Position numbers and translations under genes: made by a program. A stretch of DNA of 5,123 nt, taken from contig JAISRQ010000110.1 of assembly GCA_031273545.1 (NCBI GenBank), forward strand, positions 1 through 5,123. The letters are read 5' to 3'. Of this stretch, positions 1 to 5,123 are shown piece after piece; position 1 is the stretch's first letter, and every line of letters starts with the position of its first letter. A model generated the notes under the pieces. It ran no database searches. It was not told where the DNA came from and was given only the letters and a program-made list of their open reading frames with translations. The stretch comes from Holosporales bacterium. GTDB lineage: Bacteria > Pseudomonadota > Alphaproteobacteria > BNTO01.

Positions 1-1196
1 TAGTGTGCAAAACGCGATGCAGCCAACATGTATGGAAGACGCGCAGACAAATTTGCGTTAGCATTAGCATCATCCAAATTGTAAACCTTCGGCTTTTGTG
101 CTGTTTGCCCACCAAAAAATGCGGCGTAATCCGTTCCTTTACAGTGACACAACGCTATGAAACCAAGGTCGCTAAGCTCCTTTTCACGCCGGTCCGTAAT
201 TGCTGTTTCGGTCGGACACTTTAGCGCAATGTCCCCGTCGGTCGTCCTAAACGTGTACGAGGGAAGCCCTTGGACAATCCCTCCGCCTTCTACACCTCGT
301 ATTGCCGCAGTCCAGCCATATAGCGCAAACGCATTCGTTATCCTTTGACTTAATATGTACGCCGGGTTAGTCCAGCAAAACTTAGAACTATTCGCCCCAG
401 CAACATCTTCTTCGAAGTTTAGTCCTTCTGCCGGGAGGGTGTCAGCCCCGTACGGCAAGCGAATCAACACTCGCGGAAGTGTCAACGCTATATACCTCGA
501 CTCTTCTGTATTTCTGAAAGATGTCCACTTAATGAGCTCTAAACTTTCAAAAACCTTATTCATGTCCCTTGGAACGCCAAGTTGTTCGAACGAATCCAAG
601 TCGAACAATTTTGGGTGAGCCGCTGTGATAAATGGCGCATGCGCTGCTGCTGCGACTTCTGACATCTTCGTCAAAAACTCCATATCCTGCGGATGTCTTG
701 TGAAAAAATAGTCTCCAAGTAAACAAGAATATGGATGCCCACCAAATGTGCCGTATTCTTCTTCATAGATCTTTTTAAACAACTGGCTTTGGTCGAACTC
801 AACTGCAGTTTCCAGATCATTTAAAAGTTCTTTTTTAGTTGCATTCAATAAACGCAATTTTAAGTGAGTACTCGTTTCCGTTTTGGTAACTAAATAATTT
901 AGTCCCCTCCAAGACCCTTCTAAGGCTTGAAATGCTTCATGATGCATGATTTCATTCAGCTGATCTTGAATTTTTTCATCAATCTGTGCAATGATTGCAT
1001 TCATAAATGCGGCCGGGTTTTCCCCTACTATATCCGGATTTTCATCAATTTGAGTGATAAATTCACGAATCAAGTCCTCAGCAAACGGACGCTGTGTTTC
1101 GTCACGCACGAGCCGTCCCTTTTCAAAGAGGATGTCTACCGGTGACTGCGCTTCTCCGCCTTCGTTCGTTTCATTCGTTTCATTTGTGTCAGCCAT
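1..1196 (-). CDS. tssC: Type VI secretion contractile sheath large subunit TssC (VipB/ImpC family), C-terminus cut by window edge
   Basis: TssC pairs with TssB to build the cytoplasmic contractile sheath of the type VI secretion system, which drives the Hcp tube and VgrG spike into a target cell. I translated the minus strand from the ATG at 1196 to the left edge: 398 complete codons, no stop. Family blocks seen in order include SWRGLNYLV (about residues 95-103), EEYGTFGGHPY (146-156), AAAAHAPFI (182-190), a PRDMNKVFE segment (209-217), SRYIALTLPR (233-242), YGWTAAIRGVEGGG (293-306), the near-invariant KCPTETAITDRREKELSDLGF (326-346, KCPTE and DRREKE blocks) and ANANANLSARL (377-387). The window ends in RFAH plus the bases TA, which would complete a Tyr codon as in the family's RFAHY. 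Members are usually near 490-500 residues, so roughly 95 are missing. The N-terminus holds three T-N-E repeats, then a helix-like segment (17-36) in the region where ClpV binds in VipB. An AAAGGAG ribosome site lies 6 bases upstream, and the start is 3 bases past the tssB stop. The family call is secure. Confidence 0.97.
   Translation of the reverse strand, partial: MADTNETNETNEGGEAQSPVDILFEKGRLVRDETQRPFAEDLIREFITQIDENPDIVGENPAAFMNAIIAQIDEKIQDQLNEIMHHEAFQALEGSWRGLNYLVTKTETSTHLKLRLLNATKKELLNDLETAVEFDQSQLFKKIYEEEYGTFGGHPYSCLLGDYFFTRHPQDMEFLTKMSEVAAAAHAPFITAAHPKLFDLDSFEQLGVPRDMNKVFESLELIKWTSFRNTEESRYIALTLPRVLIRLPYGADTLPAEGLNFEEDVAGANSSKFCWTNPAYILSQRITNAFALYGWTAAIRGVEGGGIVQGLPSYTFRTTDGDIALKCPTETAITDRREKELSDLGFIALCHCKGTDYAAFFGGQTAQKPKVYNLDDANANANLSARLPYMLAASRFAH
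1161..1187 (-). repeat. Three tandem 9-bp codon repeats (T-N-E) in the tssC N-terminus
   Basis: On the minus strand codons 4-12 of tssC read ACAAATGAA, ACGAATGAA, ACGAACGAA: three near-identical 9-bp units encoding Thr-Asn-Glu each time. They lie before the conserved part of the protein, in a segment expected to be disordered. Copy number could vary between strains without shifting the frame; that is inference. Confidence 0.8.
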
Positions 1197-1199
1197 GTG

Positions 1200-1736
1200 C
1201 TACTCCTTTGGCGCTTCCTCTCCCTCTCCCTCTACACCTTCTAGTGGTGGAAGAGCGTTCTTAATTGCGTCTTTTTCTGTACTGTCCGTCATTATCTTTT
1301 TTAGCCCTTCTTCTAGGTCATCGTTTCCGTCAAGCTTAGTTAATAGGTCTTTCAAGCGAGAACGAACTCCATAAAGTTTGGCAAGGGCAGGAACTTGTTT
1401 CACTATATTAACTGGCGAAAAGTCCTCCATATTAGAAAAATGTAGCTCAACATTAGTTTCAGAATCGTCCTTCAAGATTGCATCTTTTACACGCAAAGCA
1501 AGCCGTGGACGGAACGAAGCCATTATCCCATCAAAATTGCCGCCGTCTATTTCGACGAATTTTCGCTCCTTAAGTTTTGGAAGAGCTACTTCAGGCATAC
1601 CGGACAAATCCGCCATTATTCCTAAAACAAAAGGCAATTCCTTCATTTCGATCGCATTCCCGATTTCGACGTCGTAAGTTATTTGGACGCGCGGGGATCG
1701 GATACGACCTATTTTATGCTGTGTACTATCTGCCAT
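1200..1736 (-). CDS. tssB: Type VI secretion contractile sheath small subunit TssB (VipA/ImpB family)
   Basis: TssB forms heterodimers with TssC that polymerise into the T6SS sheath. The 178-residue product has the whole family pattern: STQHKIGRIRSPRVQITYDV (residues 4-23), a KELPFVLGIMADLSG block (32-46), LPKLKERKFVEID (52-64), RPRLALRV (76-83), NVELHFSNMEDFSP (95-108) and LLTKLDGND (131-139). It ends in an acidic, Gly/Glu-rich tail (about 164-178) that is probably flexible. The frame stays open upstream to a GTG at 1775, giving 191 residues, but the extra 13 residues are not family-like, and the ATG at 1736 gives the usual M-A-x-S-T-Q-H-K start at a normal length. The ribosome site there is weak: CGAG, 7 bases from the ATG. 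At the GTG, AGAAGG overlaps the start codon and is badly placed. The TAG stop is 3 bases before tssC. The T6SS family is typical proteobacterial type i. No tssA or other T6SS gene lies upstream; the preceding gene is tsaD. Confidence 0.97.
   Translation of the reverse strand: MADSTQHKIGRIRSPRVQITYDVEIGNAIEMKELPFVLGIMADLSGMPEVALPKLKERKFVEIDGGNFDGIMASFRPRLALRVKDAILKDDSETNVELHFSNMEDFSPVNIVKQVPALAKLYGVRSRLKDLLTKLDGNDDLEEGLKKIMTDSTEKDAIKNALPPLEGVEGEGEEAPKE
1203..1209 (-). promoter_or_regulatory. Strong Shine-Dalgarno for tssC inside the end of tssB
   Basis: The minus strand reads AAAGGAG, then TAGCAC, then the tssC ATG at 1196, a spacing of 6 bases. The site overlaps the last tssB codons and its final G directly precedes the tssB TAG stop (1200-1202). 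This fixes the tssC start and indicates translational coupling, which suits two proteins needed in equal amounts. Confidence 0.85.
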
Positions 1737-1787
1737 TTTTTTACTCGTATCCACTACAGACTCTTCTACTCTCACCTTCTAATGTAG

Positions 1788-1816
1788 CGAATAATTCGTT
1801 AAATTAACGTTAAATT
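1788..1816. promoter_or_regulatory. Operator-like inverted and direct repeats upstream of tssB
   Basis: At 1788-1798 CGAATAATTCG is a perfect inverted repeat about one central base. Overlapping its end, CGTTAAATT occurs at 1797-1805 and again at 1808-1816, an 11-bp period close to one helical turn. The second copy includes the perfect 10-bp palindrome TTAACGTTAA (1804-1813). The block ends about 50 bases before the preferred tssB start, where a promoter or regulator site would be expected. A weak -35-like TTGCAA (1816-1821) overlaps it, but I see no convincing -10 partner. The sequence is AT-rich, so chance symmetry is possible; no regulator is identified. Confidence 0.35.
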
Positions 1817-1901
1817 TGCAACATACTAACCACGTTATGAATAATAATTATGACGAATGGCAAGATTCTCTGTGATGTTCATGATCCTGCGTCCTTAAGC
1901 A

Positions 1902-1990
1902 GATGCTTTTTTTTGGCAAATAGGGGCCTTTTTTTGGAAAAATAGATGCTTTTTTTGGAAAAAGAGGCGGTTTTTGGAAAAGCATTTATA
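1902..1990. repeat. Four degenerate ~21-bp tandem units of T-tract, GG, A-tract
   Basis: Between tsaD and tssB the plus strand holds four units with T-runs starting at 1907 (8 T), 1929 (7 T), 1950 (7 T) and 1971 (5 T), so the period is 22, 21 and 21 bp. Each T-run is followed by GG, or GGC in the first unit, and an A-run; three are T5-7 GG A4-5. GATGC precedes the first and third units and recurs at 1991-1995, while the second and fourth are preceded by GGGCC and GGCGG. A 21-bp period places the tracts about two helical turns apart, a pattern able to give intrinsic curvature. Read on the minus strand, one frame gives a heptapeptide repeat of the form F-S/A-K-K-x-x-x. Function is unknown. Confidence 0.75.
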
Positions 1991-1995
1991 GATGC
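1982..1995. other. Near-palindrome with small hairpin potential after tsaD
   Basis: GCATTTATAGATGC is symmetrical except for one central T/G pair. On the minus strand, the sense of tsaD, it reads GCAT-CTATAA-ATGC followed by TTTT, a 4-bp stem before a short U run about 48 bases after the tsaD stop. That is too weak to call an intrinsic terminator with confidence, but it is the only terminator-like structure downstream of tsaD. Confidence 0.25.
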
Positions 1996-2042
1996 CCCCA
2001 GTGTAGATTGAGCCATCCTCCAAGTTGTTCCCAAGAAACTGG

Positions 2043-3080
2043 CTACAATAAAGAGTCTAGCTCCCAACGAGATCGTGGCTCGAAATCCAGACTTGAGTGG
2101 ATTCCCTTCTCATGATACCCAAGGCCTACCCAAGCGATCATCACAGCATTATCTGTGCACAAATTTACTGGCGGGTAAAACACTTTATACCCCGCATTAT
2201 TTCCAACCTCTGTAATCCTGGCTCTAATATATTTATTTGCGGCAACCCCTCCAGCAATAACAAATGTCTTATTATGCCTGACTTCATCCGACACCATCTT
2301 AAGCGCGTTCACTATCCGGCTCACCAGCGCCTCAGCCACGCTCCATTGGAGGCTAGCAGCAAAATCGTTTACATCTTGCTCTGACAACGGCGCACTCTGC
2401 GAAGCCTGCGAAATCAAGGTTCTAAACGCAGTTTTCATTCCTGAAAACGAAAAATCGCAACCACTTCTTCCCTTTAACGGCGTAGATACACTAAAGCGGC
2501 GTGGATCCCCTTTTTGGGCGCGTTTCTCTATATTCGGCCCCCCAGGGTACGGTAGCCCAATCAACCTGGCGACCTTGTCAAATGTTTCGCCAACAGAATC
2601 GTCAAGCGTCTCTCCTAGTAATTTATATTTGCCTAAGCCATGAACTTCTAATATTTGACTATGCCCACCAGATATTAATAAAAGCAAATACGGAAATGTA
2701 ACATCCTCAGAAATGCTGCAAACTTGTGCATGACCTTCAAGGTGGTTAACTGCAATAAAGGGAATATTATGCGCTAACGCTAACATTTTGGCTGCAATGG
2801 CTCCTACCATTACGCCGCCAATTAAGCCTGGCCCACAAGTTGCTGCGATTGCGTCGATGCTGTGGAGCGGCAACTGCGCAACGTTCAAGGCTTTTTGGAT
2901 AGCAGGAAAAAGCAGAGATTCGTGCGCCCTTGCTGCGATTTCGGGAACGACGCCACCATACTCGGAATGCATATCGATTTGCGAGCATATGACATTAGAC
3001 AGGATGCGCTCTGTACCCTCTGAGCAGACAACCGCAGCAGCAGTTTCGTCGCAGCTGGTTTCTATTCCAAGAACATACAC
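2043..3080 (-). CDS. tsaD: tRNA N6-adenosine threonylcarbamoyltransferase TsaD (Kae1/YgjD family)
   Basis: TsaD transfers the threonylcarbamoyl group from threonylcarbamoyl-AMP to A37 of ANN-decoding tRNAs, working in the cytoplasm with TsaB and TsaE in bacteria. From the GTG at 3080 the product is 345 residues, normal for the family, and begins M-Y-V-L-G-I-E-T-S-C-D-E-T. Visible landmarks are that N-terminal ATPase-fold motif, GGVVPEIAARAHE (about 42-54), CGPGLIGGVMVG (82-93), NHLEGH with the two metal-binding His (about 113 and 117), LLLISGGHSQIL (137-148), the DDSVGETFDK block (160-169), FSFSGMKTAF (210-219), AGGVAANKYIR (276-286) and CTDNAVMIAW, whose Asp (about 310) is the third metal ligand. 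A TTG at 3098 would add six residues but has a poorly placed ribosome site, whereas GGGAG lies 6 bases before the GTG. The C-terminal P-R-S-R-W-x-L-D stretch resembles alphaproteobacterial homologues. All expected catalytic residues are present, so the gene looks intact. It starts 30 bases after the transporter stop and probably shares its transcript. Its job is housekeeping and unrelated to the T6SS genes that follow. Confidence 0.98.
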   Translation of the reverse strand: MYVLGIETSCDETAAAVVCSEGTERILSNVICSQIDMHSEYGGVVPEIAARAHESLLFPAIQKALNVAQLPLHSIDAIAATCGPGLIGGVMVGAIAAKMLALAHNIPFIAVNHLEGHAQVCSISEDVTFPYLLLLISGGHSQILEVHGLGKYKLLGETLDDSVGETFDKVARLIGLPYPGGPNIEKRAQKGDPRRFSVSTPLKGRSGCDFSFSGMKTAFRTLISQASQSAPLSEQDVNDFAASLQWSVAEALVSRIVNALKMVSDEVRHNKTFVIAGGVAANKYIRARITEVGNNAGYKVFYPPVNLCTDNAVMIAWVGLGYHEKGIHSSLDFEPRSRWELDSLL

Positions 3081-3086
3081 AGGAGT

Positions 3087-3091
3087 CTCCC
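3087..3091 (-). promoter_or_regulatory. Shine-Dalgarno that decides the tsaD GTG start
   Basis: The minus strand reads GGGAG, then ACTCCT, then GTG at 3080, a spacing of 6 bases. The upstream TTG candidate at 3098 has only a GGTG about 2 bases away, too close to work well. Together with the family-like MYVLGIETS start, this favours the GTG. Confidence 0.7.
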
Positions 3092-3110
3092 AAGGCAAAT
3101 CACCACATTG

Positions 3111-4349
3111 TCATGTTAAGTCCGGAAGACGGCTATAGCAAGTTGATATCGTTAGCAATACCGCCAATGCACACATACTCATTGCAAAAAACACTTGAAC
3201 TACGCTTCCCGAACAGAAATACCCAAACAACATAACAGCAGAGCTCGACGAAATATTTCGCACAAACTGTATTATTCCGTTGCCTAGCCCTTTATCCGTT
3301 TGCATGTCGGACACGGCGAACCCTACGCTTGTCATTGTTAAAAACGACATCCCAAAAGAGCACAGGCAGTAAATCATCACGACTTCGCTCATCCCAAGAG
3401 CATTCGACACACACAAAGCAATTAGCACAACTGTCATAAATAAAAATGTGACGATCCTGCCTAAATTAAGGCAAGATTTTGGAGAACATGATTTTAATAA
3501 GAAAGAATAAAGCAGGCATCCAGCAATATTAAAACTATTTGGGATTACAGATATATTCGCGTATTGTGTTTTGGTTAATTCAAAATGTTGTTCAAATATA
3601 AATGGGGCATTTGTAATAAAAATATTGTTCATCACTACTGCTAATGCATTGGTAAGTGCCATATTGCGGAATATTGGCTTGTGACTAAACATATCCCATA
3701 TCGTGGAACACCATAATGGAAGAGACACACCGTTGTGGGCTTTACGAACAGACAACGTTTCAGGCAATGCGTTGTACATGAAGATCATAAGCCCCCCACC
3801 CATCAATGCTAGGAAATAAAACATTCCGCGCCAAGACGTGTACAACATTATAAATGCCCCAATGTTAGGAGCTAAAGCGAACGTTACAGGGTACAACACG
3901 CTGTACACGCTCAGGTAACGCGCCAACGTTACGCCTTTGTATTTATCGGATAACACTGTCATTGTTTGCAGCCCCATGCCTGTGCTGCCGATCGCTTGTA
4001 CTACCCTCGCAACAATGAATTCTGTGGCCGAGTCGCTAAAGGCGCACCACAAAGACCCTAGAGAGAAAACAAACAAGCAGAACAAAACAATTGGACGACG
4101 CCCATACATGTCGCTGATGCTGCCGTAAAACAGCCCTGTAAAAGCAGACACAAACGGAGAGATCATCACTGATACCCTCAGCAAATTATCTGTTGTCTTA
4201 AAAAACGTCGCTAACTCAGGAAGCGCAGGCAAATACATGTCTATGCTGCTGATAGATACGCCCGTGCATAACATAAGGAAAAATGGCATATACTCACCAA
4301 GAGCACCATCCTTGTCCCTTTGTATATCGTTTTTCTGTCCTAACGTCAT
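3111..4349 (-). CDS. Major facilitator transporter, Bcr/CflA drug:H+ antiporter-like
   Basis: This 412-residue protein is an inner-membrane transporter with about 12 hydrophobic segments, the usual length for the Bcr/CflA branch of the MFS, whose characterised members export drugs such as bicyclomycin or other small molecules by proton antiport. The TM1 signature D-M-Y-L-P-A-L-P is at 37-44. Motif A, G-S-I-S-D-M-Y-G-R-R-P, spans 76-86 between TM2 and TM3; an R-V-V-Q-A-I-G motif B-like segment is at 115-121; and a TM5 block with A-P-N-I-G followed by S-W-R-G-M-F is at 160-177. A long polar loop near 195-230 separates the two halves. The C-terminal half is poor in charge and carries unusual Ser runs (SSSS at 367-370) and many Cys residues. 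ATG 4349 is the most upstream start, with a TAG two codons earlier; AAAGGA lies 13 bases away, which is long. The ATG at 4289 (residue 21, just before TM1) with GGTGAG 3 bases upstream is a real alternative. The substrate cannot be told from sequence. The gene lies 30 bases upstream of tsaD in a likely operon. Confidence 0.9.
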   Translation of the reverse strand: MTLGQKNDIQRDKDGALGEYMPFFLMLCTGVSISSIDMYLPALPELATFFKTTDNLLRVSVMISPFVSAFTGLFYGSISDMYGRRPIVLFCLFVFSLGSLWCAFSDSATEFIVARVVQAIGSTGMGLQTMTVLSDKYKGVTLARYLSVYSVLYPVTFALAPNIGAFIMLYTSWRGMFYFLALMGGGLMIFMYNALPETLSVRKAHNGVSLPLWCSTIWDMFSHKPIFRNMALTNALAVVMNNIFITNAPFIFEQHFELTKTQYANISVIPNSFNIAGCLLYSFLLKSCSPKSCLNLGRIVTFLFMTVVLIALCVSNALGMSEVVMIYCLCSFGMSFLTMTSVGFAVSDMQTDKGLGNGIIQFVRNISSSSAVMLFGYFCSGSVVQVFFAMSMCALAVLLTISTCYSRLPDLT

Positions 4350-4374
4350 AAGCTAACAACCATCCTTTCTGGAA

Positions 4375-4404
4375 ATTGTAGCACATCGTTTATGGAATTG
4401 CCTA
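4375..4404 (-). promoter_or_regulatory. Candidate sigma-70 promoter for the transporter-tsaD operon
   Basis: On the minus strand an extended -10, TGC followed by TACAAT (TACAAT at 4375-4380, TGC at 4381-4383), lies 25 bases before the transporter ATG. A partial -35, TAGGCA (4399-4404, 4 of 6 consensus bases), is 18 bases upstream of it. The TG extension can compensate for a weak -35. The 5' untranslated leader would be only about 20 bases. This is motif reading only. Confidence 0.45.
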
Positions 4405-4412
4405 CACTCACG

Positions 4413-4574
4413 CCCCAAAAAATTACGGACTTTTTGGACAAACAGACATTTGTGAGTCTTCACTTTTTCATCCGCATTCTCGGGGGCTCCCCAGTATATC
4501 CCTCAAAAAATTACGGACTTTTTGGGCAAACAAACACTTGTGATTTCTCAATTTTTTCTCCGCACTCGTTGGGG
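4413..4574. repeat. Two-copy direct repeat with an 88-bp offset, each copy with a hairpin
   Basis: Copy one (4413-4486) and copy two (4501-4574) align without gaps at an 88-bp offset. By hand I count 14 differences in 74 positions, about 81% identity, and only 4 in the first 43. The core holds CAAAAAATTACGGAC, then TTTTTGG, CAAACA and TTGTGA. Copy one can fold CCAAAAA against TTTTTGG around a 9-base loop. In copy two the stem reads CTCAAAAA against TTTTTGGG, with one G-T wobble and one extra C-G pair on the plus-strand reading. A CCGCA and a terminal GGGG are also shared. The repeat occupies most of the spacer between the unknown gene and the transporter and ends just upstream of the candidate promoter. 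An 88-bp period is not a multiple of 3, which argues against coding. It may be a dispersed intergenic element in tandem; I cannot name the family. Confidence 0.85.
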
Positions 4575-4611
4575 ACATAACTTACTAAAAATGATCATGC
4601 ATACCTATTTG

Positions 4612-5123
4612 TCATGACTCTAGTACCCTATTAACCACCTCATCATTAAACAAGCCCAAAGCTGTTTGTGCCGTTGCAAAAACGCCACATAACGACCGAA
4701 CTAACTCAGTTAATTGAACTCTCGCTTGTGCAGCATCCTCTGTTTGCGAATTAGCTAAAACATCTGTTAACCCTACCAAGTCTTCATTTAGCCTTTGTTC
4801 TGTTAGCCGAAGCAACTCTAGAGTGTTAAGTGATTCAACGTAATTATGCTCCGTTACAAGATCCTCCGCTGCTGCACCGACAGCAATTAAGCTTTCTATT
4901 GGCGTATTTTCTTCTACATTGCTTAGCATTTTATTAAGTTCAACTGCAGACTTTAGCATCGCAATCACGGCATCAATATGTGCAATTTTTTTGTCAAACT
5001 TTGCAATTTGGTGATCTGTCAGTGCAATTCTAGCTGCGAAACGTCTCGTTGGCCTCCCAAGCTCCTGAGACCTTCTTTCTCGATCTGCTAGCAGACTATC
5101 TTTTTTACTGGCTAGGCTATCAC
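4612..5123 (-). CDS. Unrecognised helical, coiled-coil-like protein, N-terminus cut by window edge
   Basis: The minus-strand frame is open from the right edge (first full codon 5121-5119) to a TGA at 4612-4614, giving 169 visible residues. I do not recognise the family. Residues 1-31 are highly charged with many Arg and contain two related pieces, DSLASKK and DSLLADRERR. Residues 32-60 show hydrophobic residues at coiled-coil-like spacing (I-A-L-T-D-H-Q-I-A-K-F-D-K-K-I, then I, V, I, L). The rest (61-169) is rich in Leu, Ala, Glu, Asn and Thr, acidic, with one Cys, no Trp and no membrane segment or signal visible, and looks largely alpha-helical. A GTG at 4968 or an ATG at 4959 could start a shorter product, but neither is needed because the frame runs off the window, and the upstream residues share its character. 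The true start is presumably beyond the window. The 262-base repeat-bearing spacer after its stop suggests it is not in the transporter operon. A structural, secretion or phage-derived role would be speculation. Confidence 0.7.
   Translation of the reverse strand, partial: DSLASKKDSLLADRERRSQELGRPTRRFAARIALTDHQIAKFDKKIAHIDAVIAMLKSAVELNKMLSNVEENTPIESLIAVGAAAEDLVTEHNYVESLNTLELLRLTEQRLNEDLVGLTDVLANSQTEDAAQARVQLTELVRSLCGVFATAQTALGLFNDEVVNRVLES

Noticed and set aside
1..2. Apparent stop beginning at the left edge of tssC (leftover bases TA)
   Set aside because: The preceding RFAH matches the family's RFAHY, so TA is most likely the first two bases of a Tyr codon and the gene continues beyond the window.
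157..618. Plus-strand frames opposite tssC
   Set aside because: They lie entirely antisense to conserved TssC blocks and show no family motif or ribosome site.
1054..1677. Plus-strand frames opposite tssB and tssC, up to 106 codons
   Set aside because: They are antisense to strongly conserved sheath genes, Ser/Pro-rich as expected from mirrored codons, and match no family.
1200..1775. 191-codon version of tssB from the GTG at 1775
   Set aside because: The 13 extra residues do not match the usual TssB start, and its ribosome site overlaps the start codon; ATG 1736 fits the family.
2788..3138. 116-codon plus-strand frame opposite the N-terminal part of tsaD
   Set aside because: It is the antisense shadow of the conserved TsaD glycine-rich and metal-binding region.
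4413..4574. CRISPR-like repeat-spacer pattern
   Set aside because: Only two long, diverged copies are present, nearly abutting with a 14-base gap, and no cas gene is nearby.
4392..4580. Plus-strand 62-codon frame covering the two repeat copies
   Set aside because: The repeat offset of 88 bp is not a multiple of 3, so the copies are read in different frames and give dissimilar peptides; no ribosome site or family resemblance is seen.
4587..4598. Possible terminator after the right-edge gene
   Set aside because: On the minus strand the palindrome ATGATCAT runs into a T run, but it leaves no loop and has almost no GC, so it cannot form a usable terminator hairpin.

Overview
All gene-sized reading frames in this window that look real lie on the minus strand, so transcription runs from high to low coordinates. 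In that order they are: the C-terminal part of an unrecognised helical protein (4612-5123, cut by the right edge); a Bcr/CflA-type major facilitator transporter (3111-4349); tsaD (2043-3080), for the universal tRNA t6A modification; and the start of a type VI secretion sheath module, tssB (1200-1736) followed 3 bases later by tssC (1-1196, cut by the left edge).

The base composition is moderately AT-rich by eye. TsaD ends with a C-terminal FEPRSRWELD-like segment reminiscent of alphaproteobacterial homologues, and TssB/TssC are of the ordinary proteobacterial (type i) kind rather than the Francisella or Bacteroidetes kinds. AT-rich intergenic spacers holding short degenerate repeats, together with a T6SS, would suit a host-associated alphaproteobacterium (for example a Holosporales/Paracaedibacter-like endosymbiont). 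That placement is an inference made without any database search.

Layout: the transporter and tsaD are 30 bases apart and probably co-transcribed, with a plausible extended -10 promoter in front of the transporter. tssB and tssC form a tight translational pair. Two intergenic spacers carry the unusual material. The 262-base spacer upstream of the transporter holds two ~74-bp copies of a direct repeat at an 88-bp offset, about 81% identical by my alignment, each with a small hairpin. The 306-base spacer between tsaD and tssB holds four degenerate ~21-bp T7-GG-A5 units, then (nearer tssB) an 11-bp perfect inverted repeat and an 11-bp-period direct repeat that look like operator material.

No RNA gene, insertion sequence, CRISPR array or strong intrinsic terminator is visible. 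The nearest thing to an undescribed element is the pair of intergenic repeat families; the best candidate for an undescribed protein is the coiled-coil-like partial gene at the right edge.
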